A stretch of 64,000 nt of DNA. It comes from Scardovia inopinata JCM 12537. Its GTDB lineage: Bacteria; Actinomycetota; Actinomycetes; Actinomycetales; Bifidobacteriaceae. Position 1 is the first letter of the stretch, and every line of letters begins with the position of its first letter. The position numbers were made by a program, and so were the translations under genes. Below are positions 46,143-54,888 of this stretch, piece by piece. The notes beneath the pieces are model-generated. The model saw only the letters and a program-made list of their open reading frames with translations. It had not been told where the DNA came from and made no database searches. The stretch covers positions 372,001 through 436,000 of the forward strand of contig NZ_AP012334.1 in NCBI RefSeq assembly GCF_001042695.1. Reading direction: 5' to 3'.

Positions 46143-48542
46143 ATGTTTGACAAATTCCGTCTGAAGGAAGCGCTCGTTGATTACAAGTTGGACTTTGTAT
46201 CAAACGAGTGGACAGACGAAAAATATAAATGGGAAGCCATCAAGTGCTTTCAGGATAATTGGGATGTGAACGCGGAGGATTTCGCAGGTATGCTGCATCG
46301 TTCTCTGGGTAAGACGCTCAATCTGCTTGCATCCATGAATAATTTCCCGCGCCGGATGATTGAGGGATTTGCCAAAACCGCTCCGGAGGAAGTCCGCGCT
46401 ATGTTCATCGCTCTTTATGACGAGAGCAAGGATGTCTATGACCGTATCAAGGGCTTTAAGGATCAGGCCTCCATCATACTCGAAAAGTACGGTAACGGAG
46501 CAGCGCAGCATTATCAGCACGAAAATGCCATCAGCGTTTATTTGTGGCTCCGCTATCCGGACAAGTATTACATCTACAAATACGGTGAGGTTAAGACCGC
46601 TGCGGGTGAACTGGGCAGCGACTATACCTTTAAGAAGGGTGCTTACGCGGAGAACATCCGAAACGCCATCAAGTTCTATGATGAGATTTGCGATGAGCTG
46701 AAGCTGGATACAGAGCTGGTGAATCTGTTTCGTTCGCAGCTGACAGATACCTGTTATCCCGATCCGGAGCTCAAAACGCTGACGTTGGATGTCGGCTTTT
46801 ACATCAGCCGGTACTACTCCCAGAAAAGCAGCGATGAGACACCTGTTCTTTCCGGAGAATGGTTCCCAGAAGATTACGAACCCGGCCTGACAGTTGATGA
46901 CTGGATTACTCTTCTCGGAGATAAGGATGTGTTCACAGAGAACAGTCTGGAGATTGTTCGCCGGATGAAGGATTATGGTGGGTCGGCCACCTGCACACAG
47001 CTTGCCATTAAGTACGGTGAGACAAAGAACTTCTATAACAGCGGCTCTGTGGCTCTTGCGAGAAGAATCGTTGAGAAGACCGGCTGCCCAGTTATGGAGC
47101 AGAACAATGAAAATGCCCGCTGGTGGACTGTTCTGTATGTCGGCAAGAATGCTAAGGATGAAGAAGGCAGCTACATCTGGAAGCTGAGAGATGAGCTTTC
47201 AGAGGCTCTTGATAAGGTCGACCTCTCGCGGGTTCAGCTCTTTGCGGTACCTGAAAGTGGAGACGATGATCGCCATTACTGGTGGCTCAATGCCAATCCG
47301 AAAATCTGGAGCTTCTCCAGTATTGCTGTTGGTGAGGTGCAGGATTACACGCTCTATAATGAGAATGGCAATAAACGTAGGATATTCCAGAACTTCCTCG
47401 ATGCCAGACCGGGCGATATGGTAATTGGGTATGAATCCTATCCGGTCAAGCAAATCGTGGCGCTCGCTAAGATAAGCGCAGAGCAGGACGGCGATAAACT
47501 GTATTTTGAGAAAACGGAAGGCCTCACATCACCGATTGATTATCAGACGATCAAGGCCTGCCCGGAGCTGGAAAAGATGGAGTACTTCGTCAATCCGCAG
47601 GGCAGCCTATTCAAGCTGACAAAGGGCGAGTTCGATTTCATTATGGACATGATCCGTGAAGAAAATCCTCTCGCACCGGAGAAAGCTATCGATACATACA
47701 CGAAGGACGATTTCCTTGAAGAAGTGTATATGACTGAAGGCCGGTATGACCAGCTTGTGGCCGTTTTGAGAAACAAGAAGAATATCATTCTTCAAGGTGC
47801 TCCCGGTGTTGGTAAGACCTTTGCAGCAAAACGTCTCGCATATTCCATGATGGGAGAAAAGGACGAGAGCCGCATTGAGTTCGTACAATTCCATCAGAAC
47901 TATTCATACGAGGATTTCATGATGGGTTATAAACCGGTCGAGGATGGTTTTGAACTGAAGAACGGCATCTTCTATCGTTTCTGCCAGAAGGCCGCAAACC
48001 AGCCGGACAAGGATTACTTCTTCATCATCGATGAAATCAACCGTGGAAACATAAGTAAGATTTTCGGTGAGCTTCTTATGCTCATCGAGAAAGATTACCG
48101 TGGGGTGAAAGCGACGCTGGCATACAACGGACTCCCGTTTGCTGTTCCGGAGAATCTTTACATCATCGGTATGATGAATACGGCAGACCGCAGCCTTGCG
48201 ATGATCGATTATGCTCTGCGTCGTAGGTTCAGCTTCTTGGAAATGGAGCCGGGATTTGATTCTGACGGATTCATCCAGTACCAGAAGAGCCTGAACAAGG
48301 AGACCTTTAATGAATTGGTCGAGAAGATCAAAGAACTGAATAAGAAGATCGCATCGGATAAGTCTCTCGGTAAGGGATTCTGCATCGGACACAGCTATTT
48401 CTGCGGGCACGACACCTGCACCGACGAGTGGCTGCACTCCATTGTAGATTTCGATATTCTTCCGATGCTCAGTGAATACTGGTTTGATGATACGGCGGAG
48501 CTGCAGCGTTGGGAAAATATCCTTCACGGAGTATTTCAATGA
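46143..48542 (+). CDS. mcrB: EVE-domain McrB-like AAA+ NTPase (type IV restriction)
   Basis: 799-aa motor subunit of a modified-DNA restriction system. Layout: an alpha-helical N-terminal domain (about residues 1-235) I cannot name; a second domain (about 240-370, WITLLGDKDVF and YGGSATCTQLAIKYGE); an EVE/PUA-like base-reading domain (about 378-510, HYWWLNANPKIWS, FQNFLDARPGDMVIGYE); then AAA+ with Walker A GAPGVGKTF at 552, Walker B FFIIDEINRGNISKIFGELL (about 628), MMNTADRSLAMID and ALRRRF. EVE domains read modified bases in related systems, which supports recognition of modified DNA. AAAGGAGG precedes the ATG; the stop overlaps mcrC as ATGA. Its neighbours are broken restriction genes, but this gene looks intact. 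Confidence 0.88.
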   Translation: MFDKFRLKEALVDYKLDFVSNEWTDEKYKWEAIKCFQDNWDVNAEDFAGMLHRSLGKTLNLLASMNNFPRRMIEGFAKTAPEEVRAMFIALYDESKDVYDRIKGFKDQASIILEKYGNGAAQHYQHENAISVYLWLRYPDKYYIYKYGEVKTAAGELGSDYTFKKGAYAENIRNAIKFYDEICDELKLDTELVNLFRSQLTDTCYPDPELKTLTLDVGFYISRYYSQKSSDETPVLSGEWFPEDYEPGLTVDDWITLLGDKDVFTENSLEIVRRMKDYGGSATCTQLAIKYGETKNFYNSGSVALARRIVEKTGCPVMEQNNENARWWTVLYVGKNAKDEEGSYIWKLRDELSEALDKVDLSRVQLFAVPESGDDDRHYWWLNANPKIWSFSSIAVGEVQDYTLYNENGNKRRIFQNFLDARPGDMVIGYESYPVKQIVALAKISAEQDGDKLYFEKTEGLTSPIDYQTIKACPELEKMEYFVNPQGSLFKLTKGEFDFIMDMIREENPLAPEKAIDTYTKDDFLEEVYMTEGRYDQLVAVLRNKKNIILQGAPGVGKTFAAKRLAYSMMGEKDESRIEFVQFHQNYSYEDFMMGYKPVEDGFELKNGIFYRFCQKAANQPDKDYFFIIDEINRGNISKIFGELLMLIEKDYRGVKATLAYNGLPFAVPENLYIIGMMNTADRSLAMIDYALRRRFSFLEMEPGFDSDGFIQYQKSLNKETFNELVEKIKELNKKIASDKSLGKGFCIGHSYFCGHDTCTDEWLHSIVDFDILPMLSEYWFDDTAELQRWENILHGVFQ

Positions 48543-49603
48543 CAAAGGATAAGAGCATATTCATCAAGAATATTTACTACATGCTCTCTTACGCCTTCAC
48601 TACATTGCAGCAGTCGGATGATGATAAGATCGCCACGGAGAAATTTGAGAACATACATAATCTGTTCGCGGCGATTCTCTCAAAAGGAATCGGGCGACAG
48701 CTGAAGCAGGGACTTTATCGTGAGTACGTAAACCGTAAAGAAGACCTGCCGGTGATGCGCGGCAAAATCGATATGCTGGGTACCATCAAAAACAAAATCG
48801 AGAAGAAGCAGCGTCTTACTTGTGAGTTTGACGAGCTTTCTGAGAACAATCTGCTGAATCAGATCCTGAAGACCACGGTTATGCTGCTTCTGCGGCATAC
48901 CGAGGTGGATGCCGATTACAAAAATGACCTGAAGAAGGAAATGCTCTTCTTCTCCAATGTAGACGAGATCGAGCCGACTGAAATTAAGTGGTCGTCCATT
49001 CGATTTCAGAGGAATAATCAGACATACCGAGTACTCCTTAGCATTTGCCAGCTGGTCATTGAAGGAATGCTCCTGACGACCGACGACGGAGAATACAAGC
49101 TGGCGTCCTTTGTTGACGACCAGAGAATGAATCGCCTGTACGAGAAGTTCATTCTGGAATACTACATCAAGGAACATCCGGAGCTGAAGGCCAGCGCCTC
49201 GCAGATACCGTGGGCACTGGATGATGGCGAGGCCACACTGCTTCCGGTGATGCAGACCGACATCATGCTTGAGAACCAGTCGGGAGAAAAGGTGCTAATC
49301 ATTGATGCGAAGTACTATACGCATACGTTGGCCGAGAACCGTTTCAACGCCAGAGTGCTTCACTCGGCAAATCTGTATCAGGTTTTTACCTATGTGAAAA
49401 ACAAAGATACGGATATGGGCAATGGCGAGCATTCGGTATCCGGCATGCTTCTCTACGCCAAGACAGACGAAGAATTGCAGCCGGACAACAGCTACCAGAT
49501 GAGCGGCAATAAGATCAGCGTCCGGACACTGGACTTGAATAAAGAGTTCCCGGAAATCGCAAAGCAGCTCGATGACATTGTGGCAGAGCACTTTGTGGTA
49601 TAG
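48539..49603 (+). CDS. mcrC: McrC-like nuclease subunit
   Basis: 354-aa partner of McrB. The DNA-cutting PD-(D/E)XK site is MQTDIMLE (Asp near residue 240) with LIIDAKYYT (DxK near 255-257). The N-terminal region (NIYYMLSYAFTTL, DLPVMRGKIDMLGTI) matches the LlaJI/McrC family. ATG 48539 overlaps the mcrB stop, with CGGAG at 48526-48530, so the two are made together. No in-frame defect visible; the pair is the only intact restriction unit in the island. Confidence 0.88.
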   Translation: MTKDKSIFIKNIYYMLSYAFTTLQQSDDDKIATEKFENIHNLFAAILSKGIGRQLKQGLYREYVNRKEDLPVMRGKIDMLGTIKNKIEKKQRLTCEFDELSENNLLNQILKTTVMLLLRHTEVDADYKNDLKKEMLFFSNVDEIEPTEIKWSSIRFQRNNQTYRVLLSICQLVIEGMLLTTDDGEYKLASFVDDQRMNRLYEKFILEYYIKEHPELKASASQIPWALDDGEATLLPVMQTDIMLENQSGEKVLIIDAKYYTHTLAENRFNARVLHSANLYQVFTYVKNKDTDMGNGEHSVSGMLLYAKTDEELQPDNSYQMSGNKISVRTLDLNKEFPEIAKQLDDIVAEHFVV

Positions 49604-49630
49604 GGAAAGCGCCGAGAGAAGGTGCGTGCC

Positions 49631-49776
49631 ATGTATGAATCCCTGACATCACTCATTCCCGCATTGGCCACAGACAGTTACGGAGAATAGATAATCGATA
49701 AAGAAAACGATGGAACACCGGAGATCCTATACAGTGGCCTTTCGTGAACTATGGTGAGGCCGTCCGACTTGCAATG
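49631..49776 (+). pseudogene. DUF6508-like fragment with an in-frame stop and a frameshift
   Basis: The reading is MYESLTSLIPALATDSYGE, TAG, then IIDKENDGTPE, and after one frame change DPIQWPFVNYGEAVR. This assembled text resembles the N-terminal half of DUF6508 proteins as I remember them (TAG replacing a Trp codon). It runs directly into the methyltransferase-like frame without a boundary I can place. Memory-based family call. Confidence 0.45.
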
Positions 49777-50211
49777 AAGTCTTATACCATCAGATTCAAG
49801 AAGAGTATGAATTCTGATTTCTCTAAAGCACTTAGTAGTGTTTTACAGAAAAATATTGTCTGTGGTGATGCTTTGACTCTTACCGATAAGGAAAGGAAAG
49901 CAATTGTTTTTCCTGAATGGTCATTTGTGAATGGGAATAAAATTAAACGGCGAGACTACACGTTTGATTCTTTGTTGAATAGTTCAACAGAACAACCGAC
50001 TTTTGAGACTCAGGAGAATTTGGATTCGGATCCGAATTGTAAGGATATGGCTATTCCAACCCCTATCCGTGAGTACCCTTTGATGGATTTCTTGAGGACA
50101 GGCTCAGGATTTGTCTATAGTCAGCACAAATTTTCCCTGGCGCAGAGTATTGATGAGCTTATCTCATCAATTGATGAAATTCATTCACGAGCCGTTTTGA
50201 GAAACTTGTAG
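49744..50211 (+). pseudogene. DNA methyltransferase-like C-terminal fragment (chimeric ORF)
   Basis: A 155-aa frame (GTG start). The first 11 or so residues seem to belong to the upstream DUF6508-like fragment. The rest (LQKNIVCGDALTLTDK, FPEWSFVNGNKIKRRDYTF) resembles the region after the catalytic motifs in large adenine-specific methyltransferases of restriction systems. No catalytic DPPY-type motif is present. No function is expected. It ends 55 bases before the argS start, so the island boundary lies close by. Confidence 0.45.
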
Positions 50212-50266
50212 TTTTTTCTGCACCTGCAAAATTCCGGTGTATGCCGCTAAATATAAACTAACAAGA

Positions 50267-52039
50267 ATGAGCCCAGAAGCACTTGCAGAATTAATTTCAC
50301 AGATTGCCCATGGCCTGTCAGCACAGGGTCAGGCCGGTACTTTAACAGATAATCTTATTCCTGAGACCAGCAAAATTGTGGTTATGCGTCCCAAAGATCG
50401 GACACATGGCGACTGGGCCACTAATATTGCCATGCAGCTGGGTAAAAAAGCGGGAATGGCTCCCCGTGACTTGGCTGCTCTTTTTGCTGACCGGCTGCGG
50501 AAGGCTGAAGGAATTGCTTCCGTAGAGGTTGCCGGTCCTGGCTTTATCAATATTGTTCTTGATTCGGCTTCAGCTGCAGCAGTTGTTGACCAGATTCTCA
50601 GCCAGGGCAGGAAATTTGGACAGAATGATCATCTAACAGGAAAAACTCTGAACCTGGAATTTGTTTCTGCCAACCCTACCGGCCCTATTCATATTGGTGG
50701 AACCCGTTGGGCGGCGATTGGTGATTCCCTGGCCCGGGTTCTAGAGGCTAATGGGGCTACAGTTGTTCGTGAGTATTACTTCAACGATCACGGTGAACAG
50801 ATCAATCGTTTCGCCCGTTCCCTGGTCGCTGCTGCCCATGGAGAGCCTGCACCTGCTGACGGGTATCAGGGGGAATATATTACTGAAATCGCTGAAGCAG
50901 TAACGAGGCAGGCTCAGGCTGATGGGGTTGATATTCTGAATCTTCCTCGGGTTCGTGAAGATGACGGATCTGAAGGCGACAGTCCCCAGCGTGAGGAATT
51001 CCGCAACCGGGGAGTCCAGATGATGTTTGATCAGATCAAGAAGACAATGTCTGATTTCCGGGTAAATTTCGATGTTTACTTCCATGAGAACAGTGTGTAT
51101 GAAGACGGGGAAGTGGACAGGGCTTTCCGCAGGTTGAAAGATCAGGGGGATATCTATCAGAAAGATGGGGCAACCTGGTTTCAATCCACCAAGTACGGGG
51201 ATGACAAAGACAGGGTCATCATTAAGTCTAATGGCGAGACGGCTTACATCATGGCTGATATTGCCTATTACCTCAATAAGCGGCACCGGGTCAAGAATCC
51301 TGCTGATATTGCCATTTACATGTTGGGGGCAGATCATCATGGATATGTCCGCCGTCTCCAGGCCGTTTGTGCAGCTTTTGGCGACAAGCCTGGATACAAC
51401 ATGCAGGTCCTTATTGGTCAGCTGGTCAATGTGGTGAAAGACGGTAAGCCGGTGCGAATGAGCAAGAGGGCTGGTAACGTGGTTACTATGGAGGATCTGG
51501 TGGATGCTGTGGGGGTGGATGCAGCCCGCTACTCTCTGGAAAGAACCACCTACAATCAGAACATCGATATTGATTTGGATCTGATGACCAAACATTCCAA
51601 CGAAAACCCAGTCTATTACGTTCAGTACGCTCATGCCCGGTCCAAGAATGTGGATCGCAATGCACAGGCTGCAGGAATTACCGTCGCCGGGGCAGACTTG
51701 AGCCTCTTGGATTCTCCTGCCGATTCTGAGCTTTTGTCTCAGCTGGCCCTATACCCTTCGGTGGTACAGACAGCGGCGGATTTGAACGAGCCTCACCGGA
51801 TTGCTCATTATCTGGAGGATTTGGCCGGCTCGTATCATCAGTGGTATGCAGCCGAACGGGTGGTTCCCATGAAACTGACTGAGCCTGAACTGGAAGGTTC
51901 CGATGCACGTAAGACTCAGCTTGCCAAGGATCCCGATCCGGCCCGATCATCAGCTAGACTGAAGCTTAATGACGCTGCCTGCCAGGTTTTCGAGAATGGC
52001 CTGGCTTTGCTGGGAGTTACCGCGCCTGACAAAATGTAG
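50267..52039 (+). CDS. argS: Arginyl-tRNA synthetase
   Basis: Class I synthetase charging tRNA-Arg. The N-terminal Add-1 domain leads to the HIGH-like HIGG at residues 142-145 in ANPTGPIHIGGTRWAA. The KMSKS-like signature is VRMSKRAGNVV near residue 397. The anticodon domain follows (VQYAHARSKN). 590 aa from ATG 50267; the frame to GTG 50237 lacks a ribosome site. No strong Shine-Dalgarno is visible at 50267, possibly because the island edge is close. Marks return to core genome. Confidence 0.96.
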   Translation: MSPEALAELISQIAHGLSAQGQAGTLTDNLIPETSKIVVMRPKDRTHGDWATNIAMQLGKKAGMAPRDLAALFADRLRKAEGIASVEVAGPGFINIVLDSASAAAVVDQILSQGRKFGQNDHLTGKTLNLEFVSANPTGPIHIGGTRWAAIGDSLARVLEANGATVVREYYFNDHGEQINRFARSLVAAAHGEPAPADGYQGEYITEIAEAVTRQAQADGVDILNLPRVREDDGSEGDSPQREEFRNRGVQMMFDQIKKTMSDFRVNFDVYFHENSVYEDGEVDRAFRRLKDQGDIYQKDGATWFQSTKYGDDKDRVIIKSNGETAYIMADIAYYLNKRHRVKNPADIAIYMLGADHHGYVRRLQAVCAAFGDKPGYNMQVLIGQLVNVVKDGKPVRMSKRAGNVVTMEDLVDAVGVDAARYSLERTTYNQNIDIDLDLMTKHSNENPVYYVQYAHARSKNVDRNAQAAGITVAGADLSLLDSPADSELLSQLALYPSVVQTAADLNEPHRIAHYLEDLAGSYHQWYAAERVVPMKLTEPELEGSDARKTQLAKDPDPARSSARLKLNDAACQVFENGLALLGVTAPDKM

Positions 52040-52143
52040 GGGAGGCGGGACCGTTGAGATGGGACCGTTAATCGGTTAATACAGGGTGCAGTCACGTTAT
52101 GCCTTCATATGTCTGACGCTTGTTTCACAATAAACATGCCTGC

Positions 52144-52246
52144 CGGTGCGTGGCACCTGTCTGAATTGTAAGGATAATTCAGCTTGGCATCGGGGCGACA
52201 AGGATTGTACCTATCGTCTCTGCCAGTCTTTGCCGTCTTCAGGCAA
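52144..52246 (+). promoter_or_regulatory. Hairpin-rich leader before the THI5-like binding protein
   Basis: In the 242-base gap after argS, at least three stems can be drawn. They are GGTGC/GCACC (52145-52157), CTGAATT/AATTCAG (52161-52182, 8-base loop) and TTGCC/GGCAA (52230-52246), with a possible long-range TTGGCA/TGCCAG pairing between the last two. ACCTG followed by GGATAAT and CAGC resembles part of a TPP-riboswitch core, but the other conserved block (CTGAGA) is missing and the spacing is wrong. Possible riboswitch-like leader or attenuator; unproven. Confidence 0.35.
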
Positions 52247-52281
52247 CCGCAGCTTAAGGCTAGAGGCGAGGAAGTGGTGCT

Positions 52282-53577
52282 ATGCTTTTTCCCGGCATTG
52301 TCAGGCAAGACAGTCATCATGCTCAAGGTATTCCTACTGATAAAGGTATGAATAAACTTACTCATTTTTGGGGCAAAAATCGCCAAGATAAGACCAATAT
52401 TGCGAATAATAATACATATAGTAATAAAAAAATCGTGAAAAGTTGTGGCAAGAACGGTCATAAGAGCGGCAACAAGAGCAGTAAGGCATGGATCTCTCGC
52501 TCCCTGTCTGGTCTCCTGTCAATGGCTGCCGTAGTTGGTCTGACAGCCTGTTCTGCCCCGGGTGCTGCAAGCAAGTCGGATTCTTCTTTGACCAAGGTGA
52601 CCTTCATGATGTCCTGGGCTCCCGACACCAATCATATTGGCGTTTTTACCGCTCGCGATAAGGGGTATTTTAAGAAGCTGGGACTTGATGTAACTATTTT
52701 GGCCACCAGCCAGGCCGGTGCGGAACAGTCAGTTTCCACTGGGGTTGCCGACTTTGCCCTGTCCAATATGTCCAACGTGGCCAATGCCAATATTAAAGAC
52801 GGTCAACTCTCTCTTCTGATGCAGATCCAGCGCAAGCCATCGGCTATTTGGTGCTCTCTCAAATCCAACAAATCTATAAAATCTCCCAGGGATTTCGATG
52901 GCAAAACTTTCGCCACTTTTGGTGGCAATGAATCTGACGCGGTCATTAAGCGTATGATTCAAAAAGATGGGGGAAAGGGTATTTTTGATAAGGTTACGGT
53001 AGGAACTTCCACTTTTAACACTTTGTCGACAGGGAAAGCTGATTTTGGTGGTTTCTATGCCACCTGGGAGGGTGTACAGGCTCAAATGTACGGGCCAGCC
53101 CTGAATTGCTTCACTGAACCTGATTATGGGATTCCCGGTAATGCCGATGAGTTGGGTATTATCTCCAGCAATTCATATCTGTCTAAACATCCGCAGATAG
53201 CTCGAAAATTTATCAAAGCAGTTCAGGAAGGCTATACTTATTCCTATCTTCATCCCGATGATGCTGCTCAGATTCTTGTTTCATCCCCTGAAGGCAGGAG
53301 TGCTGGGCTTAAACCCGCCTTTGTCAGACGGAGTATGAAAGTTATTACCCAGGGTCAGTATTGGGGGAGTCCTGCTCAAATCAGAAAGGGATCGTTGACT
53401 TTGGGAGCTATTGATTTTAAAGCCGGGCAGAAGTATTTTGATTTTCTCTTTGAGTCTGGTTCTTATGCGGATTCTAAGGGCAGGCCGGTGTCTCATGCCC
53501 CTCAGGCCAGCGAGCAGGGAACGGATAAATATCTGACCAGTCAGAAGGATATTCTGGCTGCTTTGGGCATAAAGTGA
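52282..53577 (+). CDS. THI5/NMT1-type substrate-binding lipoprotein
   Basis: Predicted ABC-importer binding protein. The family region begins VTFMMSWAPDTNHIGVFTARDKGYF, with KKLGLDVTILATS and GVADFALSNMSNVANA; hydroxymethylpyrimidine/thiamine or similar heteroaromatic ligands are typical. The lipobox is LTAC after LSGLLSMAAVV. GAGGAAG at 52268 supports ATG 52282 (431 aa), but then the cytoplasmic n-region would be unusually long (about 70 residues). An internal start such as ATG 52348 is possible. No permease or ATPase gene is near it. A nucleoside hydrolase follows after 7 bases. Confidence 0.8.
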   Translation: MLFPGIVRQDSHHAQGIPTDKGMNKLTHFWGKNRQDKTNIANNNTYSNKKIVKSCGKNGHKSGNKSSKAWISRSLSGLLSMAAVVGLTACSAPGAASKSDSSLTKVTFMMSWAPDTNHIGVFTARDKGYFKKLGLDVTILATSQAGAEQSVSTGVADFALSNMSNVANANIKDGQLSLLMQIQRKPSAIWCSLKSNKSIKSPRDFDGKTFATFGGNESDAVIKRMIQKDGGKGIFDKVTVGTSTFNTLSTGKADFGGFYATWEGVQAQMYGPALNCFTEPDYGIPGNADELGIISSNSYLSKHPQIARKFIKAVQEGYTYSYLHPDDAAQILVSSPEGRSAGLKPAFVRRSMKVITQGQYWGSPAQIRKGSLTLGAIDFKAGQKYFDFLFESGSYADSKGRPVSHAPQASEQGTDKYLTSQKDILAALGIK

Positions 53578-53584
53578 GGGAATA

Positions 53585-54700
53585 ATGGCCAGTATATTCT
53601 TGGACACGACAGCTTCTCCTGCTGGTTCTGTCTCTTCCGGAGCGAAGAAGACACGAATTTTTCTGGACTGTGACACTGGAATTGATGATGCCCTGGCTAT
53701 TCTTTTTCTGCTAGCGTCTCCACAGGCTGATCTAATTGGGCTTGCCGGGATTTTTGGCAATGTTCAGGCTGACCAGGCAGTCCGCAACAGCCGGCAGCTG
53801 CTGGATTTTTTGGGCAGGCAGGATATTCCCGTATATCAAGGGGCTTCTCAGCCTTCTTTCTGGAATGATGATCCCGCCCGTTCTGGCCGGCCGTATTCGG
53901 TAAATCCCGGCTGTACCCGCTTCCATGGGGATAATGGCTTGGGAGGGGCTGTTTTGCCTGTCTCCTCTTCTGCTGACATAAACCAGAAGGTGACTGGTGC
54001 AGAAGCCATAGCCCAGGCTGTTCGCCGCTATGGCAAGGAAGTAACCATCCTGGCTACCGGTCCCCTGACCGACGTTGATTTAGCTCTGCAATCAGACCCC
54101 TCCCTGGCGTCAGACATGAAACTGGTTCTGATGGGTGGGACACTGACTCAGCCGGGCAATTGTTACGATCTGGTTTGTGAGACGAACATCATTAACGATC
54201 CCGAGGCTGCCAACCGGGTCTTCCATTCAGGGGCGGATATTACTATGGTTGGTCTAGATGTGACTTATCAATGCTTGATGACTCGCAGCCAGATGAATGC
54301 TATTAAGGCCCTGGATACTTCTTTAGCTCAGTTTGTGTATGAAATGACCGATTACTATATATCTGCCAATGAGGCCAGTGATCCTATTTTTGCTCAGGGC
54401 AGTCCCCTGCATGACCCTCTGGCAGCAGCTGTGGCTCTTGATCCCAGTCTGATTCGCACCTTTCCTATCAATCTTCGGGTGGAGATTCAAACTGGTGACG
54501 GCTACGGTGTTCGGGGAAGGACGATAGGGGATCCAACCATGCTGGGAGCCTTCTTCTCTCAGTCAGCTGATGTACCGACCCATAGTCCCCGGACCAGGGT
54601 TGCCCTAGGAGTTGATTCTCGCCGATTTGTTGACTTATGGTATTCTCGTCTGAAATTCATCTGTTCGAGGGATTATCCACAGACTGATCATCGTGCATAA
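53585..54700 (+). CDS. Inosine/uridine-preferring nucleoside hydrolase family protein
   Basis: Cleaves N-glycosidic bonds of ribonucleosides. The calcium-binding DCDTGIDDALAI is at about residues 28-39. VTILATGPLTDVDLA and VGLDVT follow the family pattern. At 371 aa it is longer than usual, with an N-terminal extension of about 20 residues. Its 7-base gap to the THI5-like binding protein suggests a joint salvage role, for example for a pyrimidine-type ligand. Ligand is inferred. Confidence 0.88.
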   Translation: MASIFLDTTASPAGSVSSGAKKTRIFLDCDTGIDDALAILFLLASPQADLIGLAGIFGNVQADQAVRNSRQLLDFLGRQDIPVYQGASQPSFWNDDPARSGRPYSVNPGCTRFHGDNGLGGAVLPVSSSADINQKVTGAEAIAQAVRRYGKEVTILATGPLTDVDLALQSDPSLASDMKLVLMGGTLTQPGNCYDLVCETNIINDPEAANRVFHSGADITMVGLDVTYQCLMTRSQMNAIKALDTSLAQFVYEMTDYYISANEASDPIFAQGSPLHDPLAAAVALDPSLIRTFPINLRVEIQTGDGYGVRGRTIGDPTMLGAFFSQSADVPTHSPRTRVALGVDSRRFVDLWYSRLKFICSRDYPQTDHRA

Positions 54701-54750
54701 TTCATCGAGCATAAGTCATCGGGCACAATCAATAAAAATGGTCAATAAAA

Positions 54751-54771
54751 GTTGAGTCGAGTTCGCTCAAC
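54751..54771. promoter_or_regulatory. HAIR-type operator (HspR) upstream of clpB
   Basis: GTTGAGT-N7-GCTCAAC closely matches the HAIR consensus CTTGAGT-N7-ACTCAAG, with the exact 7-base spacer. HspR binds such sites before clpB in bifidobacteria and streptomycetes. It lies 118 bases before the clpB start. Confidence 0.75.
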
Positions 54772-54888
54772 TTTGGAATAATTCTTTTTGTTTCCTGTTA
54801 ATTTCATTAGAATGTCTGAAAATACAGACAAGAAGATCAGTACATAAGATCAGTAAAGATATGCGCCATATGTCATAAGGAGATGAGC

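Noticed and set aside
52155-52183. Bona fide TPP riboswitch
   Set aside because: Only part of the core is similar; the CTGAGA block is missing and the ATAAT hairpin differs, so only a weak leader claim is kept.
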